From an uncultured Coriobacteriaceae bacterium (GTDB lineage Bacteria; Actinomycetota; Coriobacteriia; Coriobacteriales; UMGS124), in assembly GCA_900539345.1 (NCBI GenBank), contig UQBS01000004.1, positions 1 to 64,000 of the forward strand: a stretch of 64,000 nucleotides of DNA. Reading direction: 5' to 3'. The position numbers were made by a program, and so were the translations under genes. Position 1 is the first letter of the stretch. The number at the start of each line of letters is the position of its first letter. Positions 8,379 through 17,524 of the stretch are shown here, one piece after another. The notes below the pieces were generated by a model, which saw nothing but the letters and a program-made list of their open reading frames with translations, was not told the DNA's origin and ran no database searches.

Positions 8379-8939
8379 TTGATAGATTCGAACAAGATCG
8401 AGCAGGGTGTCCGCCTGATTCTTGAGGGAATGGGGGAGGACCCCGCGCGGGAAGGCCTGCTTGACACGCCCGCCCGCGTGGCACGCGCCTGCACGGAGCT
8501 TCTCGGCGGCATGGGGCAAGACGCGGCGCAGCTCTTCACCACAACGTTCGAGGCCGACCACCACGAGATCGTCATCGTGCGCGACATCGAGTTCTTCTCT
8601 ATGTGCGAACACCACCTGCTGCCGTTTTACGGCGTGGCCCACGTCGCTTACCTGCCCAGTGCACAGGGCCGTGTCTGCGGCATCAGTAAGCTTGCCCGCA
8701 CGGTGGAGCTCTTCGCCCGTCGCCTGCAGCTTCAGGAGCGTCTCACCTCGCAGGTAGCCGACGCGGTGATGGATAACCTCGCCCCGCAGGGCGTTATCGT
8801 CAAGATGAGCGCCGAGCACATGTGCATGACGATGCGCGGCGTCTCCAAGCCCGGCTCGCACACGGTGACCCTGGCGACGCGCGGTGTCTTCGCCGACGAC
8901 GCTGCCCTTGCGGCCCGCGCCATTTCGCTTCTCGACTAG
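8379..8939 (+). CDS. folE: GTP cyclohydrolase I
   Basis: A 186-residue protein with a TTG start; GGGAGG at 8366-8371 sits seven bases before it, and the N terminus then matches family proteins (KIEQGVRLILEGMGEDPAREG). The zinc ligands are visible: Cys76 and His78/79 in SMCEHHLLPF and Cys149 in EHMCMTMRG. QERLTSQ is the conserved substrate segment. The enzyme converts GTP to dihydroneopterin triphosphate, the first step of folate synthesis, and directly precedes folP-folK. Confidence 0.95.
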   Translation: MIDSNKIEQGVRLILEGMGEDPAREGLLDTPARVARACTELLGGMGQDAAQLFTTTFEADHHEIVIVRDIEFFSMCEHHLLPFYGVAHVAYLPSAQGRVCGISKLARTVELFARRLQLQERLTSQVADAVMDNLAPQGVIVKMSAEHMCMTMRGVSKPGSHTVTLATRGVFADDAALAARAISLLD

Positions 8940-8953
8940 GGGAGGTTTGCGAT

Positions 8954-10306
8954 ATGGCTGAGCTGGCACAAGAGTGGCGCTGTGGCAGTCGTGCGCTTGA
9001 CTTGGGACGCACCCGCATCATGGGCGTGCTCAACGTGACGCCTGACTCCTTCAGCGACGGCGGTGCGCACGACTCCCTTGCCGAGGCACTTGCCTGGGCC
9101 GACAAGATGCTCGACGACGGTGCCGACCTCATCGACGTGGGTGGCGAGTCCACCCGCCCCGGTTTTACGCCGGTGGGGCAGGATGAGGAGATTGCTCGCG
9201 TCGTCCCTGTGATCGAGGCCCTTGTGGCACGCGGCGTGCTCGTCTCGGTGGACACGCGCCACCCGGGTGTCGCGCGAGCCGCGCTTGACGCAGGCGCGCA
9301 CATCCTCAACGACGTCTCAGGCTTCGAGGACCCCGAGATGGTGCGGATTGCCGCTGAGTATGGTTGCGGTGTTGTGGCCATGCACGCCTGCAAGGGCTAC
9401 CTGGCAGGCCAGGCGCGAGCCGATGTGGGCAAGAACCCCGAGAGCTTTGCGCGTGAGGTCGAGGCGTACCTGCTGCATCAGGCGCACATGCTTGAGCAAG
9501 CAGGCGTCGACCCCTCTTCCATCTGCATTGACCCAGGCCCCGGCTTTGGCACGAACGCCGACGAGGACCTCGCCGTGCAGGCGGCCACCTCGGCCATGAC
9601 GAGCCTGGGGTATCCCTATCTGTGCGCCCCTTCGCGCAAGCGCTTTGTCGGTGCCGTTTCCGGGTCCAACCCCGCGGTCGCCCGCGATGCGGCAACGGCG
9701 GGCGTGGTGTGTGCGGCGGCTCTCGCAGGCGCCCGCATCGTGCGTGTCCACGACGTGCGCACCAGCGCTCAGGCCCTGCGTTGCCTGGAGGCGTGCACGG
9801 GCATTGCCCCCGCCCGCCGCGCCTTCATCGCCCTGGGTGGCAACATGGGCGACCGCCTGGCTTCGCTCAAGGCCGCCTGCTCCGCTCTCGATGCCCTGCC
9901 TCAGACCAGTGTGGTCGCTGCAAGCAGGGTCTACGAGACCGAGCCTGCTTACCTGGGCGACCAGGACCTCTTTGCCAACGCCGTGGTCGAGGTCTCCACT
10001 CGTTTGCACCCCCGCGCCCTCATCGAGGCACTGCTCGGCATCGAGGACGCTGCGGGTCGCGTGCGCACGGTGAAGAACGGCCCCCGCTGCCTCGACGTCG
10101 ACCTGCTTTGGATGGAAGGTGAACGCCATGTGGGCCCGCGCCTTACCTGCCCCCATCCCCTCATCGGCGAGCGCGACTTTGTGCTTGTGCCCCTCGCTGA
10201 CCTCGTGGGCGACGTCGAGGCATTTTGCGCCCGTGAGGGCATCGCGTGCGTGCCGACCGAGCAGCGCGTGGGTCACATTGAGCGCGTCCTGGGCAATCTC
10301 GCCTAG
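8954..10306 (+). CDS. folP-folK: Dihydropteroate synthase - HPPK fusion
   Basis: A 450-residue two-domain protein. Residues 1-285 are dihydropteroate synthase (MGVLNVTPDSFSDGG at 23-37, DVGGESTRPG, SRKRFVG). Residues 290-450 are hydroxymethyldihydropterin pyrophosphokinase (FIALGGNMGDR, then GPRCLDVDLLW and HPLIGERDFVL). Order along the chain is the reverse of the pathway order. The enzyme activates the pterin with ATP and joins it to p-aminobenzoate. GGAGG precedes the ATG; it follows folE by 14 nt, so the two are co-transcribed. No dihydroneopterin aldolase (folB) domain or gene is visible between them. Confidence 0.94.
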   Translation: MAELAQEWRCGSRALDLGRTRIMGVLNVTPDSFSDGGAHDSLAEALAWADKMLDDGADLIDVGGESTRPGFTPVGQDEEIARVVPVIEALVARGVLVSVDTRHPGVARAALDAGAHILNDVSGFEDPEMVRIAAEYGCGVVAMHACKGYLAGQARADVGKNPESFAREVEAYLLHQAHMLEQAGVDPSSICIDPGPGFGTNADEDLAVQAATSAMTSLGYPYLCAPSRKRFVGAVSGSNPAVARDAATAGVVCAAALAGARIVRVHDVRTSAQALRCLEACTGIAPARRAFIALGGNMGDRLASLKAACSALDALPQTSVVAASRVYETEPAYLGDQDLFANAVVEVSTRLHPRALIEALLGIEDAAGRVRTVKNGPRCLDVDLLWMEGERHVGPRLTCPHPLIGERDFVLVPLADLVGDVEAFCAREGIACVPTEQRVGHIERVLGNLA

Positions 10307-10359
10307 ATTCGAGATAACCCGTACCTTCAACTCAAGCTTTATTCTGAAAGGCGGCTTCC

Positions 10360-11205
10360 ATGAGCACCTTGTCGCAGTCCAAGATAAACGACCTGCTCAG
10401 GATCGTAGATGTGACCACCTCTACCAATGACGACGCCCGTGAGGCGGCCCGTGAGGGAGCTCCGCACGGCTTTGCCGTTGCTGCCCGTGTGCAGACGGCG
10501 GGTCGCGGCAGACGTGGCCACGTGTGGGAGTCGCCGCGCGGCAGCCTCTATCTCTCGTGCGTCTTGAGGCCCGGCGTGCCCATGCATTTCTTCACCGGCC
10601 TGCCCGCGGTGTGCGCCCTGGGCGTGCTCGACTGCCTGCGCGACGACCTGGGCATCGCCCAAGTAGCACTCAAGTGGCCCAACGACATCATCGCGGGCCC
10701 TTCCAAACTCGCTGGTATCCTCGTCGAGGCTGGCTCGTCTGCCATGGGTACCTTTGCCGTGTGCGGCGTCGGCGTCAACGTGGCCACCGCCATGGCTGGC
10801 ACTGCCCCTCAGGCCCAAGTGACCCCCGAGGCGGATGTCGTCCCGAGCCCCGAGGCCCTGGCGCGCACGTGCCTAGAGGAGTTGGTCGAGGACCCCTCGA
10901 AGCTTCCCGCCTTCGAGGATATCGCCGAGCTTTTGCGCCGTCGCATCGTAGCGCGCGTAGACGCCTGGGACCTTGCATGCCGACAGGGGAGGGCTCAGGC
11001 TGGCCCCCTCGCTCCCATCCTCAACGAGTATTTCGACTGCTGCCCCCTGCTGGGTCACCGCGTGAGGGCGCTTTCTCCCGAGGGCGGGCTGGTCTGCACG
11101 GGGTACTTCGCCGGCCTGGACTGTTGGGGCCGCGCCACTGTCAGGCGCGACGATGGCGCCGAGGTTGTTTACACGTCCGAAATGGTCTCGCTGCGCCCCG
11201 AGTAG
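10360..11205 (+). CDS. birA: Biotin-[acetyl-CoA-carboxylase] ligase
   Basis: A 281-residue ligase with GRGRRGHVW (49-57), the biotinyl-adenylate loop, KWPND (about 105-109) with the catalytic Lys region, and a C-terminal SH3-like segment. There is no N-terminal winged-helix DNA-binding domain, so this is a mono-functional class I ligase and not a repressor. It attaches biotin to carboxyl-carrier proteins. It is directly followed by bioY, so import and use of biotin are co-encoded; no biotin synthesis genes are nearby. Confidence 0.93.
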   Translation: MSTLSQSKINDLLRIVDVTTSTNDDAREAAREGAPHGFAVAARVQTAGRGRRGHVWESPRGSLYLSCVLRPGVPMHFFTGLPAVCALGVLDCLRDDLGIAQVALKWPNDIIAGPSKLAGILVEAGSSAMGTFAVCGVGVNVATAMAGTAPQAQVTPEADVVPSPEALARTCLEELVEDPSKLPAFEDIAELLRRRIVARVDAWDLACRQGRAQAGPLAPILNEYFDCCPLLGHRVRALSPEGGLVCTGYFAGLDCWGRATVRRDDGAEVVYTSEMVSLRPE

Positions 11206-11271
11206 TAGACTCCACGCCTGCGCACGAGCGCATCGTTGAGGTTTGCCCACATGAGAAGAGGGAGTACTCGC

Positions 11272-11877
11272 ATGAATCAGACGGTCGCCGCATCCAAGCC
11301 CGGCATTTCCACGCTCGACATCGCCCAGTGCGGCGTCATCATTGCCCTTATCGCGGTGGCGGCCCAGGTCACCGTGGCCATTGGCCCAGTTCCCTTTACC
11401 CTGCAGCTGCTTGTCGTGGTGCTTGCCTCGCTCATCTTCACCCCGCGCCAGGCTTTCATCGCCCTTGCCGGCTATATCCTTCTCGGCCTTGTGGGCCTGC
11501 CGGTGTTCTCCGGCGCCGCCGGCGGTTTCGCCAAGCTCTGCGGTGTCACGGGCGGCTACCTCTACGGTTTCGTGGTCTCGGCGTTTCTGGGTTCCTTGCT
11601 GCGCCGTCTGGTTCTGGGCGATCCCGCCCGTGCCGGCAAGCCGCGCCGCATTGCCTCTGACGTCGTTGCCTGCGTGGTAACTGTGGTCGTGTGCTACGCC
11701 ATCGGCACTGCTCACTTCATTGCGGTAAGCGCCCTGGCCGGTACCTCGGTCGAGCTCGGTTATGTGCTGGGTGTCTGCGTCGTTCCCTTCATCCTGCCCG
11801 ACGTGCTCAAGTGCATTGCCGCCGTGCTGGTTGCCTGGGCCCTGCGTGCCGCCATCCCTTCCATCGCCGCGCGTTAG
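11272..11877 (+). CDS. bioY: Biotin ECF transporter S component BioY
   Basis: A 201-residue protein with five to six hydrophobic helices and the BioY pattern (PFTLQLLVVVLASLIFTPRQA, then AGYILLGLVGLPVFSG and GGYLYGF). It binds biotin in the membrane and works with a shared ECF energy module encoded elsewhere. The ATG preceded by GAGGGAG is preferred over in-frame ATGs 21 and 36 nt upstream. It follows birA by 66 nt. Confidence 0.92.
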   Translation: MNQTVAASKPGISTLDIAQCGVIIALIAVAAQVTVAIGPVPFTLQLLVVVLASLIFTPRQAFIALAGYILLGLVGLPVFSGAAGGFAKLCGVTGGYLYGFVVSAFLGSLLRRLVLGDPARAGKPRRIASDVVACVVTVVVCYAIGTAHFIAVSALAGTSVELGYVLGVCVVPFILPDVLKCIAAVLVAWALRAAIPSIAAR

Positions 11878-12040
11878 GAATCCGCAGCTCGCTGCCTAGT
11901 TCTCGTGGCTGAGTAGCTCATCGTTTTAAAAGTTGCATTTTCACAACAAAGCCTTTCGAGCCTTTCCTTCCCATGGCTGGCAGGTACCATGCTGCTGAAT
12001 GCATGTATCTGCTCGACTTGGAGAGGAAGGGCTTTTTCAT

Positions 12041-12715
12041 ATGAACAAAGCAGCCAAGAAACGCCTCATCGTTGTGGGACTCGTCATCGTCGCCGTCGCC
12101 ATCGCACTGTTCGCCGTGCTTGGAGGCGGGGCGGCTGCCGCCACGCTCACGGTGGAGCAGGCTGTCTCGGGTGATTACGAGGGCAAGAAGATCCAGGTGT
12201 CCGGACCGGTTGTCAAGGACTCCTACACCACCGAGGGCACGAACTGCATCTTTAAGATTGCCGGTTCAGAGGAAGGCTCCACCGCCGAGCTTGAGGTCAT
12301 CTACGGCAAGGGCATGCCCTCCTCGTTCGGTACAGGCGTGACTGCCATCTGCACTGGCACCCTGCAGGACGGCACGCTTCTGTGCTCCGAGCTTGCCACC
12401 AAGTGCCCCTCCAAGTACGAGAGCGCCGAGGGCGCGGTCACGGCTGCCGTCATCGCCGCTTCTCCCGCAAGCTACGTCGGCGTCAACGTCAAGCTTGCCG
12501 GTTACGTCACTGAGGGTTCCATCGCCGACGCCTCCCAGGACGTGCGCTTTGTCGTGAACTCGCAAGGCTCAAGTCTCAATGTCAGCTATAAGGACGCCCT
12601 TCCCGAGGGCATGGAGGATGGCAGCGCGGTCGTGGTGAGCGGCGCTCTTGACGCCGACGGCGAGACGTTCGTCGCCACCGATGTCGCGCTTGACGCTTCC
12701 GTGCAGTCCGAGTAA
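12041..12715 (+). CDS. ccmE: CcmE haem chaperone, CxxxY type with duplicated OB domain
   Basis: A 224-residue protein with one N-terminal membrane anchor (9-27) and an exported part. Residues about 49-126 are a CcmE OB domain ending in CPSKY (Cys122-Tyr126). This is the Cys variant of the haem-binding HxxxY motif, known from archaea and Desulfovibrio. Residues about 148-220 are a second, clearly similar OB domain (VKLAGYV…VSYKDALPEGMEDGSAVVVSG) without a haem motif. Typical CcmE has one domain and 130-160 residues. It heads the ccm operon; GAGGAAGGG decides the start. It would carry haem from CcmC to CcmF. Confidence 0.85.
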   Translation: MNKAAKKRLIVVGLVIVAVAIALFAVLGGGAAAATLTVEQAVSGDYEGKKIQVSGPVVKDSYTTEGTNCIFKIAGSEEGSTAELEVIYGKGMPSSFGTGVTAICTGTLQDGTLLCSELATKCPSKYESAEGAVTAAVIAASPASYVGVNVKLAGYVTEGSIADASQDVRFVVNSQGSSLNVSYKDALPEGMEDGSAVVVSGALDADGETFVATDVALDASVQSE

Positions 12716-12736
12716 TCCATAAGGAGAGGTTAGAAG

Positions 12737-14959
12737 ATGGTTTCGTACGCTATGGGCACCATTGGTGCGGGGGCGCTCTGGGTTGCCTTTGCCGCCACCA
12801 TCGGCGCCATTGTCCTGCTGATTGCAGGCAACCTCAAGGTCGGCAAGCCCGTTGGTAAAGGCGTAGCTAAGGCCGGCGCGTCGAAGGATGCCGCCTCCCT
12901 GCGCGTGGGCCGCATCTGCGTTTTCGTCGCCATGTTCGCGCTGCTTCTGGCCTGCGGCATCATCGTCGAGGGCTTCTTTACGCATAACGTTGCCCTGTAC
13001 TACGTGGCCATCGAGTATCCCACCGACACGGGATCGCTCTTCTGGTTCTACCAGCTCGCCGGTCTGTGGGCGGGCCGCGCCGGATCGCTGCTCACCTGGG
13101 CGTTCCTCATCAGCGCTTTTGCGGGCTATGTCGCCTGGCGTCGCCACAAGAACCCCGAGCGTCTTTCCGACGTCGCGCTCGTCATCATCATGTCGGTCCT
13201 TCTACTTTTCATTGCCGTCATGCTGTTCAGCTCGGGCAACAACCCCTTCATTCTTACTGACCGCGCCTACATTGACGAGGCCACTGGTTCCCTTGTCGGA
13301 CAGGCGACTGCCTGGGGCATGAACCCGCTGCTGCAGCACTGGGCTATGGCCATCCATCCGCCGACGTTGTTCATCGGCTACGCAGGCATGACTGTGCCGT
13401 TCGCCTACGCCATCGCTGCCCTTGTGTGCAACGACCCCTCCAAGCGCTGGGTCGAGCTGTGCCAACGCATCGCCCTGTTCTCCTTTATCTTCCTCACCGC
13501 CGGCATCGGCCTGGGTGCCGTGTGGGCCTATGTCTGCCTGGGTTGGGGCGGCTATTGGGGTTGGGACCCGGTCGAGAATGCCTCGCTGCTGTCTTGGCTC
13601 GTCGCCGTCGCAATGATTCACACCTTCACCGTATACCGTCGTCGCAACATGATGAAGGGCTGGGCCGTCTTCACCGCCACCCTCACGTTCGTCTTCGTCG
13701 TGCTCGGCACGTTCATCACCCGCTCGGGCCTCGTCGAGTCCGTCCATGCCTTCGACAACGACCCCGTGTCGCTCTATCTGTTCCTCGCTGTCATGCTCGG
13801 TGCTCTGATTGTGCTGCTCGTTGCCTGGATTATGCGTCGCCAGAGCTTCCAGAGCTCCGATGACATCGAGAAGGTCGTCTCCAAGAACGGCTCGTACTAC
13901 CTCACGAACCTCGTCATGGTGTTCGCCGGCATCCTGCTTGCCTACCTCACCGTGGCCAGCGCACTTCCCAGCTGGCTGCCTGCCGGCGGTCTCACCATCG
14001 GCACGGGTGCCTACGAGACGGTCGCCCGTCCTCTGGGTGTCATCCTGTGCGCCCTGGCTGCCGTGTGCCCCTTCCTCATGTGGAAGAAGACCGACGGCAA
14101 GCAGTTCTGGACAAACATGCGCCTGCCGCTCATCATCGCGGCCGTGCTCGCCGTGGCGCTCATCGGCCACTGGGCCTTCAACCTGCTGCCCGCCTATGAG
14201 GCCAACCTCTCCCAGGCCGACACTGTCGCCGCCGCCGACCTGCAGAACATGGGTCCTGCCTGGTATTACAACGGCCTTGCGGTCATCGCCATGCTCGTTG
14301 GCTCGCTTCTTGTCGCCGACTCCGCCTACCTGGTCGTGCGCGGCGTGCGTGCCCGCATGAAGAACAAGGGCGAGAGCCTGCCCCGCGCGATTGCCGGCAT
14401 CGTGACCAAGACCCCTGCTCAGGCGGGTGGTTACCTCACGCACCTGGGCCTGGGCATCGTGCTCATCGGCCTTGTGGGCTCGGCCATGTACATCACCGAC
14501 CGTACCTACATCTTCAACGAGGGCGACACGGCCCGCGTTGGTGCCTACACCCTCAAGCTCACCGATGCCACCGAGGCTCATTACGACGAGCAGAACAACC
14601 GCCTTTCCGACGTGACCGTCGAGGTCTCCAAGGGCGGGCAGGTCATCGACACCTTGAACCCCGCGCTTGAGTGGACGGCCAAGAGCTACTACGGCCAGAC
14701 CTTCGTCACCGCCTGCACTGTTTCCAACCCCTTCGAGGACCTCTTCGTGTCCTACCAGGGCTACAGCTCCTCGGGGTACATCGTCAACGCGCGCATCAAC
14801 CCCATGATTTCGCTTGTGTGGGCGGGCTTCATCGTCATGACCATCGGCATCGTCTGCGCTGCGGCTCCCAAGCGCGCCTCGATCAAGGACCAGCTCGAGG
14901 TTCTGCCCGGCGGCGCCGGCGAGCAGGGTGCGGCTGAGCCTGCCGAGCCGAAGGAGTAG
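12737..14959 (+). CDS. ccmF: CcmF/NrfE-type cytochrome c haem lyase subunit
   Basis: A 740-residue polytopic membrane protein with many helices. The tryptophan-rich haem loop reads WGGYWGWDPVENASLLSWL near residue 270, as in CcmF/NrfE, and HWAMAIHPPTLF carries a conserved histidine before it. The last 150 residues include an exported segment with YIFNEGDTARVG and a final helix. It ligates haem delivered by CcmE to apocytochrome c. AAGGAG precedes the ATG. It lies between ccmE and ccmA with short spacing, so a single transcript is likely. Confidence 0.94.
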   Translation: MVSYAMGTIGAGALWVAFAATIGAIVLLIAGNLKVGKPVGKGVAKAGASKDAASLRVGRICVFVAMFALLLACGIIVEGFFTHNVALYYVAIEYPTDTGSLFWFYQLAGLWAGRAGSLLTWAFLISAFAGYVAWRRHKNPERLSDVALVIIMSVLLLFIAVMLFSSGNNPFILTDRAYIDEATGSLVGQATAWGMNPLLQHWAMAIHPPTLFIGYAGMTVPFAYAIAALVCNDPSKRWVELCQRIALFSFIFLTAGIGLGAVWAYVCLGWGGYWGWDPVENASLLSWLVAVAMIHTFTVYRRRNMMKGWAVFTATLTFVFVVLGTFITRSGLVESVHAFDNDPVSLYLFLAVMLGALIVLLVAWIMRRQSFQSSDDIEKVVSKNGSYYLTNLVMVFAGILLAYLTVASALPSWLPAGGLTIGTGAYETVARPLGVILCALAAVCPFLMWKKTDGKQFWTNMRLPLIIAAVLAVALIGHWAFNLLPAYEANLSQADTVAAADLQNMGPAWYYNGLAVIAMLVGSLLVADSAYLVVRGVRARMKNKGESLPRAIAGIVTKTPAQAGGYLTHLGLGIVLIGLVGSAMYITDRTYIFNEGDTARVGAYTLKLTDATEAHYDEQNNRLSDVTVEVSKGGQVIDTLNPALEWTAKSYYGQTFVTACTVSNPFEDLFVSYQGYSSSGYIVNARINPMISLVWAGFIVMTIGIVCAAAPKRASIKDQLEVLPGGAGEQGAAEPAEPKE

Positions 14960-14963
14960 CCCC

Positions 14964-15683
14964 ATGGTGGAGACCCCCGCGCTTGCGGTGCGTGACATCA
15001 AGAAGGCGTTCGGGACCCGTCGCGCGCTCGACGGCGTCTCGTTCGACCTCCCGCAGGGTGCGTTCCTTTCCATCTTCGGACCTAACGGCGCAGGTAAGAC
15101 CACGCTTTTGCGCATCCTGTCCACTGTGAGTCGTCCCACTGCCGGTAGTCTCACCATGCTCGGCATCGACGCACTTGAGAGCCCCGAGGAGCTGCGCGGC
15201 CGCATTGGACTCATCTCGCACAAGCCCATGGTGTACGGCGACCTCACGGCCATGGAGAACCTTGAGTTCTTCGCCAAGCTCTATGGCGTGCCCGACGCGC
15301 GCAACCGCATCCTCGACTTGCTCGAGCTTGTCGAACTCGACCACAGGCGAAACGACGCGGCCCGCACGTTCTCCCGCGGCATGACCCAACGTCTCTCCAT
15401 TGCACGCGCTCTTATCAACGACCCGGCGATCGTGCTGCTCGACGAGCCGTACTCGGGCTTGGATCCGCATGCCATGCAGCTCTTCGACGAGCTCATCGCA
15501 CGCGTGCGTCAGGGTCGCACCTTCGTCATGGTCTCTCATGACCTCGACAAGGGCTATGAGCTGGCATCGCACGCCCTCATCCTGGCTGCGGGCCGCGTGG
15601 TGTGCTTCGACGAGAAGGCCGCGCTCGAGCGCGAGGCGTTCCGCAAACTGTATCTGTCTACCGTCGGAATGGGGGTGGCTTAA
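14964..15683 (+). CDS. ccmA: Haem exporter ATPase CcmA
   Basis: A 239-residue ABC ATPase: Walker A GPNGAGKTT, signature FSRGMTQRLSIARAL, Walker B IVLLDEPYSGLD and switch His in VSHD. With CcmB and CcmC it forms the CcmABCD complex that releases haem-loaded CcmE. The ATG four bases after the ccmF stop codon follows AAGGAG inside the ccmF end. The downstream stop is five bases from ccmB. Confidence 0.94.
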   Translation: MVETPALAVRDIKKAFGTRRALDGVSFDLPQGAFLSIFGPNGAGKTTLLRILSTVSRPTAGSLTMLGIDALESPEELRGRIGLISHKPMVYGDLTAMENLEFFAKLYGVPDARNRILDLLELVELDHRRNDAARTFSRGMTQRLSIARALINDPAIVLLDEPYSGLDPHAMQLFDELIARVRQGRTFVMVSHDLDKGYELASHALILAAGRVVCFDEKAALEREAFRKLYLSTVGMGVA

Positions 15684-15687
15684 GACT

Positions 15688-16437
15688 ATGGCTTCCAACT
15701 GCTCTTCTGCTGGCCAGGCCAGTGGGGCCGCCCTTCCTCGCGTGAGCTTCTGGGCCCAGTACAAGGCGCTTCTCGTCAAAGATGTGCGCATGGAGCTGCG
15801 CACACGCGACATGATCGTCTCCATGGGCGTCTACGCGCTGCTTGTGCTCACGGTTTACGGCGCGACGATGTCCCAGACCGGCGACGCCTTCGATATCTTG
15901 TCTGTGGCGGCGGGCCTGCTGTGGGCGATGATCGTCTTCACTTCGCTTCTGGGCCTCAACCGCTCCTTTTCCAACGAGGTGGAGAACGGTTGCCTTGAGG
16001 GCGTGTTGCTCGCCCCCATCTCCCGCGCTGCGATCTACCTGGCCAAGATGACCTCCAACCTGCTGTTCCTCTGCGTGGTGGAGCTCATTGCCGTGCCGCT
16101 GTTCTTCGTGTTCTTCCTTTCGGGGGCGGCGCTTGCCGACACGACGCCCTACATCGTGCTGCCGCTGCTCGTTGGCTCGATTGGCATTGCCGGCGTGGGC
16201 ACCTTTCTATCCACGATGACGATGGACACGCGCGGCAAGGACGTGCTGCTCGCGATCCTCTTCATCCCGGTCATCTTCCCGCTGCTGTACGCGTGTGTGA
16301 GCGCCACCTCGGTCGCCCTGCTCGGCGTGGAGGGGCAGATGGTCACGTTCTGGCGCAGCCTCATGCTGGCGGGCGGCTACGACGTCATCATGGTGGCCGC
16401 AGCCTGGGGCCTCTATGAGTTCATCGTGAACTCCTAG
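15688..16437 (+). CDS. ccmB: Haem exporter permease CcmB
   Basis: A 249-residue protein with six hydrophobic helices and the CcmB pattern (LLVKDVRMELRTRDM at the amphipathic N terminus, then FSNEVENGCLEGVLLAPISR). It is the membrane partner of CcmA. The start codon lies 4 nt after the ccmA stop codon, with GGGGGTGG upstream. Confidence 0.92.
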   Translation: MASNCSSAGQASGAALPRVSFWAQYKALLVKDVRMELRTRDMIVSMGVYALLVLTVYGATMSQTGDAFDILSVAAGLLWAMIVFTSLLGLNRSFSNEVENGCLEGVLLAPISRAAIYLAKMTSNLLFLCVVELIAVPLFFVFFLSGAALADTTPYIVLPLLVGSIGIAGVGTFLSTMTMDTRGKDVLLAILFIPVIFPLLYACVSATSVALLGVEGQMVTFWRSLMLAGGYDVIMVAAAWGLYEFIVNS

Positions 16438-16514
16438 GCATCTGCCAGCCCTTTTGGTCAGTGTCCGCTGCCATGCGCGCCGTGGCGGCATGTCTTATAG
16501 AAAGGAACCTTGTC

Positions 16515-17282
16515 ATGGCACAAACCGAAGCGAAGGTGAAGAGGCGCTTCGACTGGGGAACGGCCGGCGTCGTCTCCCTGGTCGTGGGGCTTCTGCTCAC
16601 GACGTTCGATTTCCTCTGGGCGCTTCTCAAGGCACCCATGGTCAACGGCGACCTCGAGCTCAGCCAGACCTATGTCATCGGCGGCGTCGTCATCGACCAC
16701 ATGCAGGTCCTCACGCAGAAGATCTTCTACTTCCACGTGCCCGTCGCCATCGCCTCGTTCGTCTTCATTATCGTGGCGGCAGTCTATGCCGTGCTTTACC
16801 TGGTGAAGAAGGAGGCTCGCTACGACCTGCGCAGCAAGACCTGCATGGTTATCGCCCTCGTCTTCATCTGCGCCACCATGGTCTCGGGCGACACGTGGAC
16901 TCGCGCCGAATGGGGCGTGTGGTGGACCTGGGATCCGCGTCTTACCACGTACTTCATCCTCACGATGCTCACGCTGGCCTACTTCATCCTGCGTGCCGCC
17001 ATCGACGACCCCGAGCGTCGCGCTCGTCTGTCGGGCGTCTTCTCCATCCTCGCTGCGATTGATGCGCCTATCTCGTACTTCATCACGCGCATGGTGCCCT
17101 CCTCGCTGCACCCGGTGATTTCGTACTCCGGCCTTGAGCCTGCCATGCTCATCCCGTTTATCTGCGGCATCTTCGGCATGATGTTCGTGGCCTTTGGCTG
17201 CTACCACCTGGCGCTGAGGACCGCCGAGCAGTCCGAGGAGCTTGCCGAGCTCAAGCAACGCTGGGAAGACCTTTCCCGCTAA
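16515..17282 (+). CDS. ccmC: CcmC haem-handling protein
   Basis: A 255-residue protein with six membrane helices and the WWD haem domain WGVWWTWDPRLT near residues 134-145. Flanking histidines lie in FYFHVP and in the last periplasmic loop (LHPVIS). CcmC attaches haem to CcmE. AAAGGAA precedes the selected ATG. Its position between ccmB and ccmD is canonical. Confidence 0.93.
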   Translation: MAQTEAKVKRRFDWGTAGVVSLVVGLLLTTFDFLWALLKAPMVNGDLELSQTYVIGGVVIDHMQVLTQKIFYFHVPVAIASFVFIIVAAVYAVLYLVKKEARYDLRSKTCMVIALVFICATMVSGDTWTRAEWGVWWTWDPRLTTYFILTMLTLAYFILRAAIDDPERRARLSGVFSILAAIDAPISYFITRMVPSSLHPVISYSGLEPAMLIPFICGIFGMMFVAFGCYHLALRTAEQSEELAELKQRWEDLSR

Positions 17283-17330
17283 TCTTGGTCGTCGCCTGTC
17301 GTTTCGTCGTATCTAGCAAAGGAGCCAACC

Positions 17331-17519
17331 ATGGATCCCGTTCTTGCCGAGCTTTACACCAATATCGACGCCGCCCCGTATCTCATCGCCGGCTACGCGC
17401 TCATTTGGGTTATCCTTCTCGTGTTCGCCATCGTGATGCTGAACCGCACGAAGAAAACTCAGAAGGACATCGACGCCCTGAGGGAGGCCATCGAGCGTCG
17501 CGAGCGCAAGGAGGAATAG
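17331..17519 (+). CDS. ccmD: CcmD-like small membrane protein
   Basis: A 62-residue protein with one membrane helix (about 17-40; the family-like start YLIAGYALIWV) and a charged coiled tail. Size, topology and position after ccmC match CcmD, which helps release holo-CcmE from CcmABC. GGAG precedes the ATG. Sequence conservation in this family is low, so the name rests on context as much as on sequence. Confidence 0.8.
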   Translation: MDPVLAELYTNIDAAPYLIAGYALIWVILLVFAIVMLNRTKKTQKDIDALREAIERRERKEE

Positions 17520-17524
17520 AGCGT

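Noticed and set aside
13202..15277. 691-codon minus-strand open frame opposite ccmF and ccmA
   Set aside because: Shadow of conserved ccm genes; no recognisable domain.
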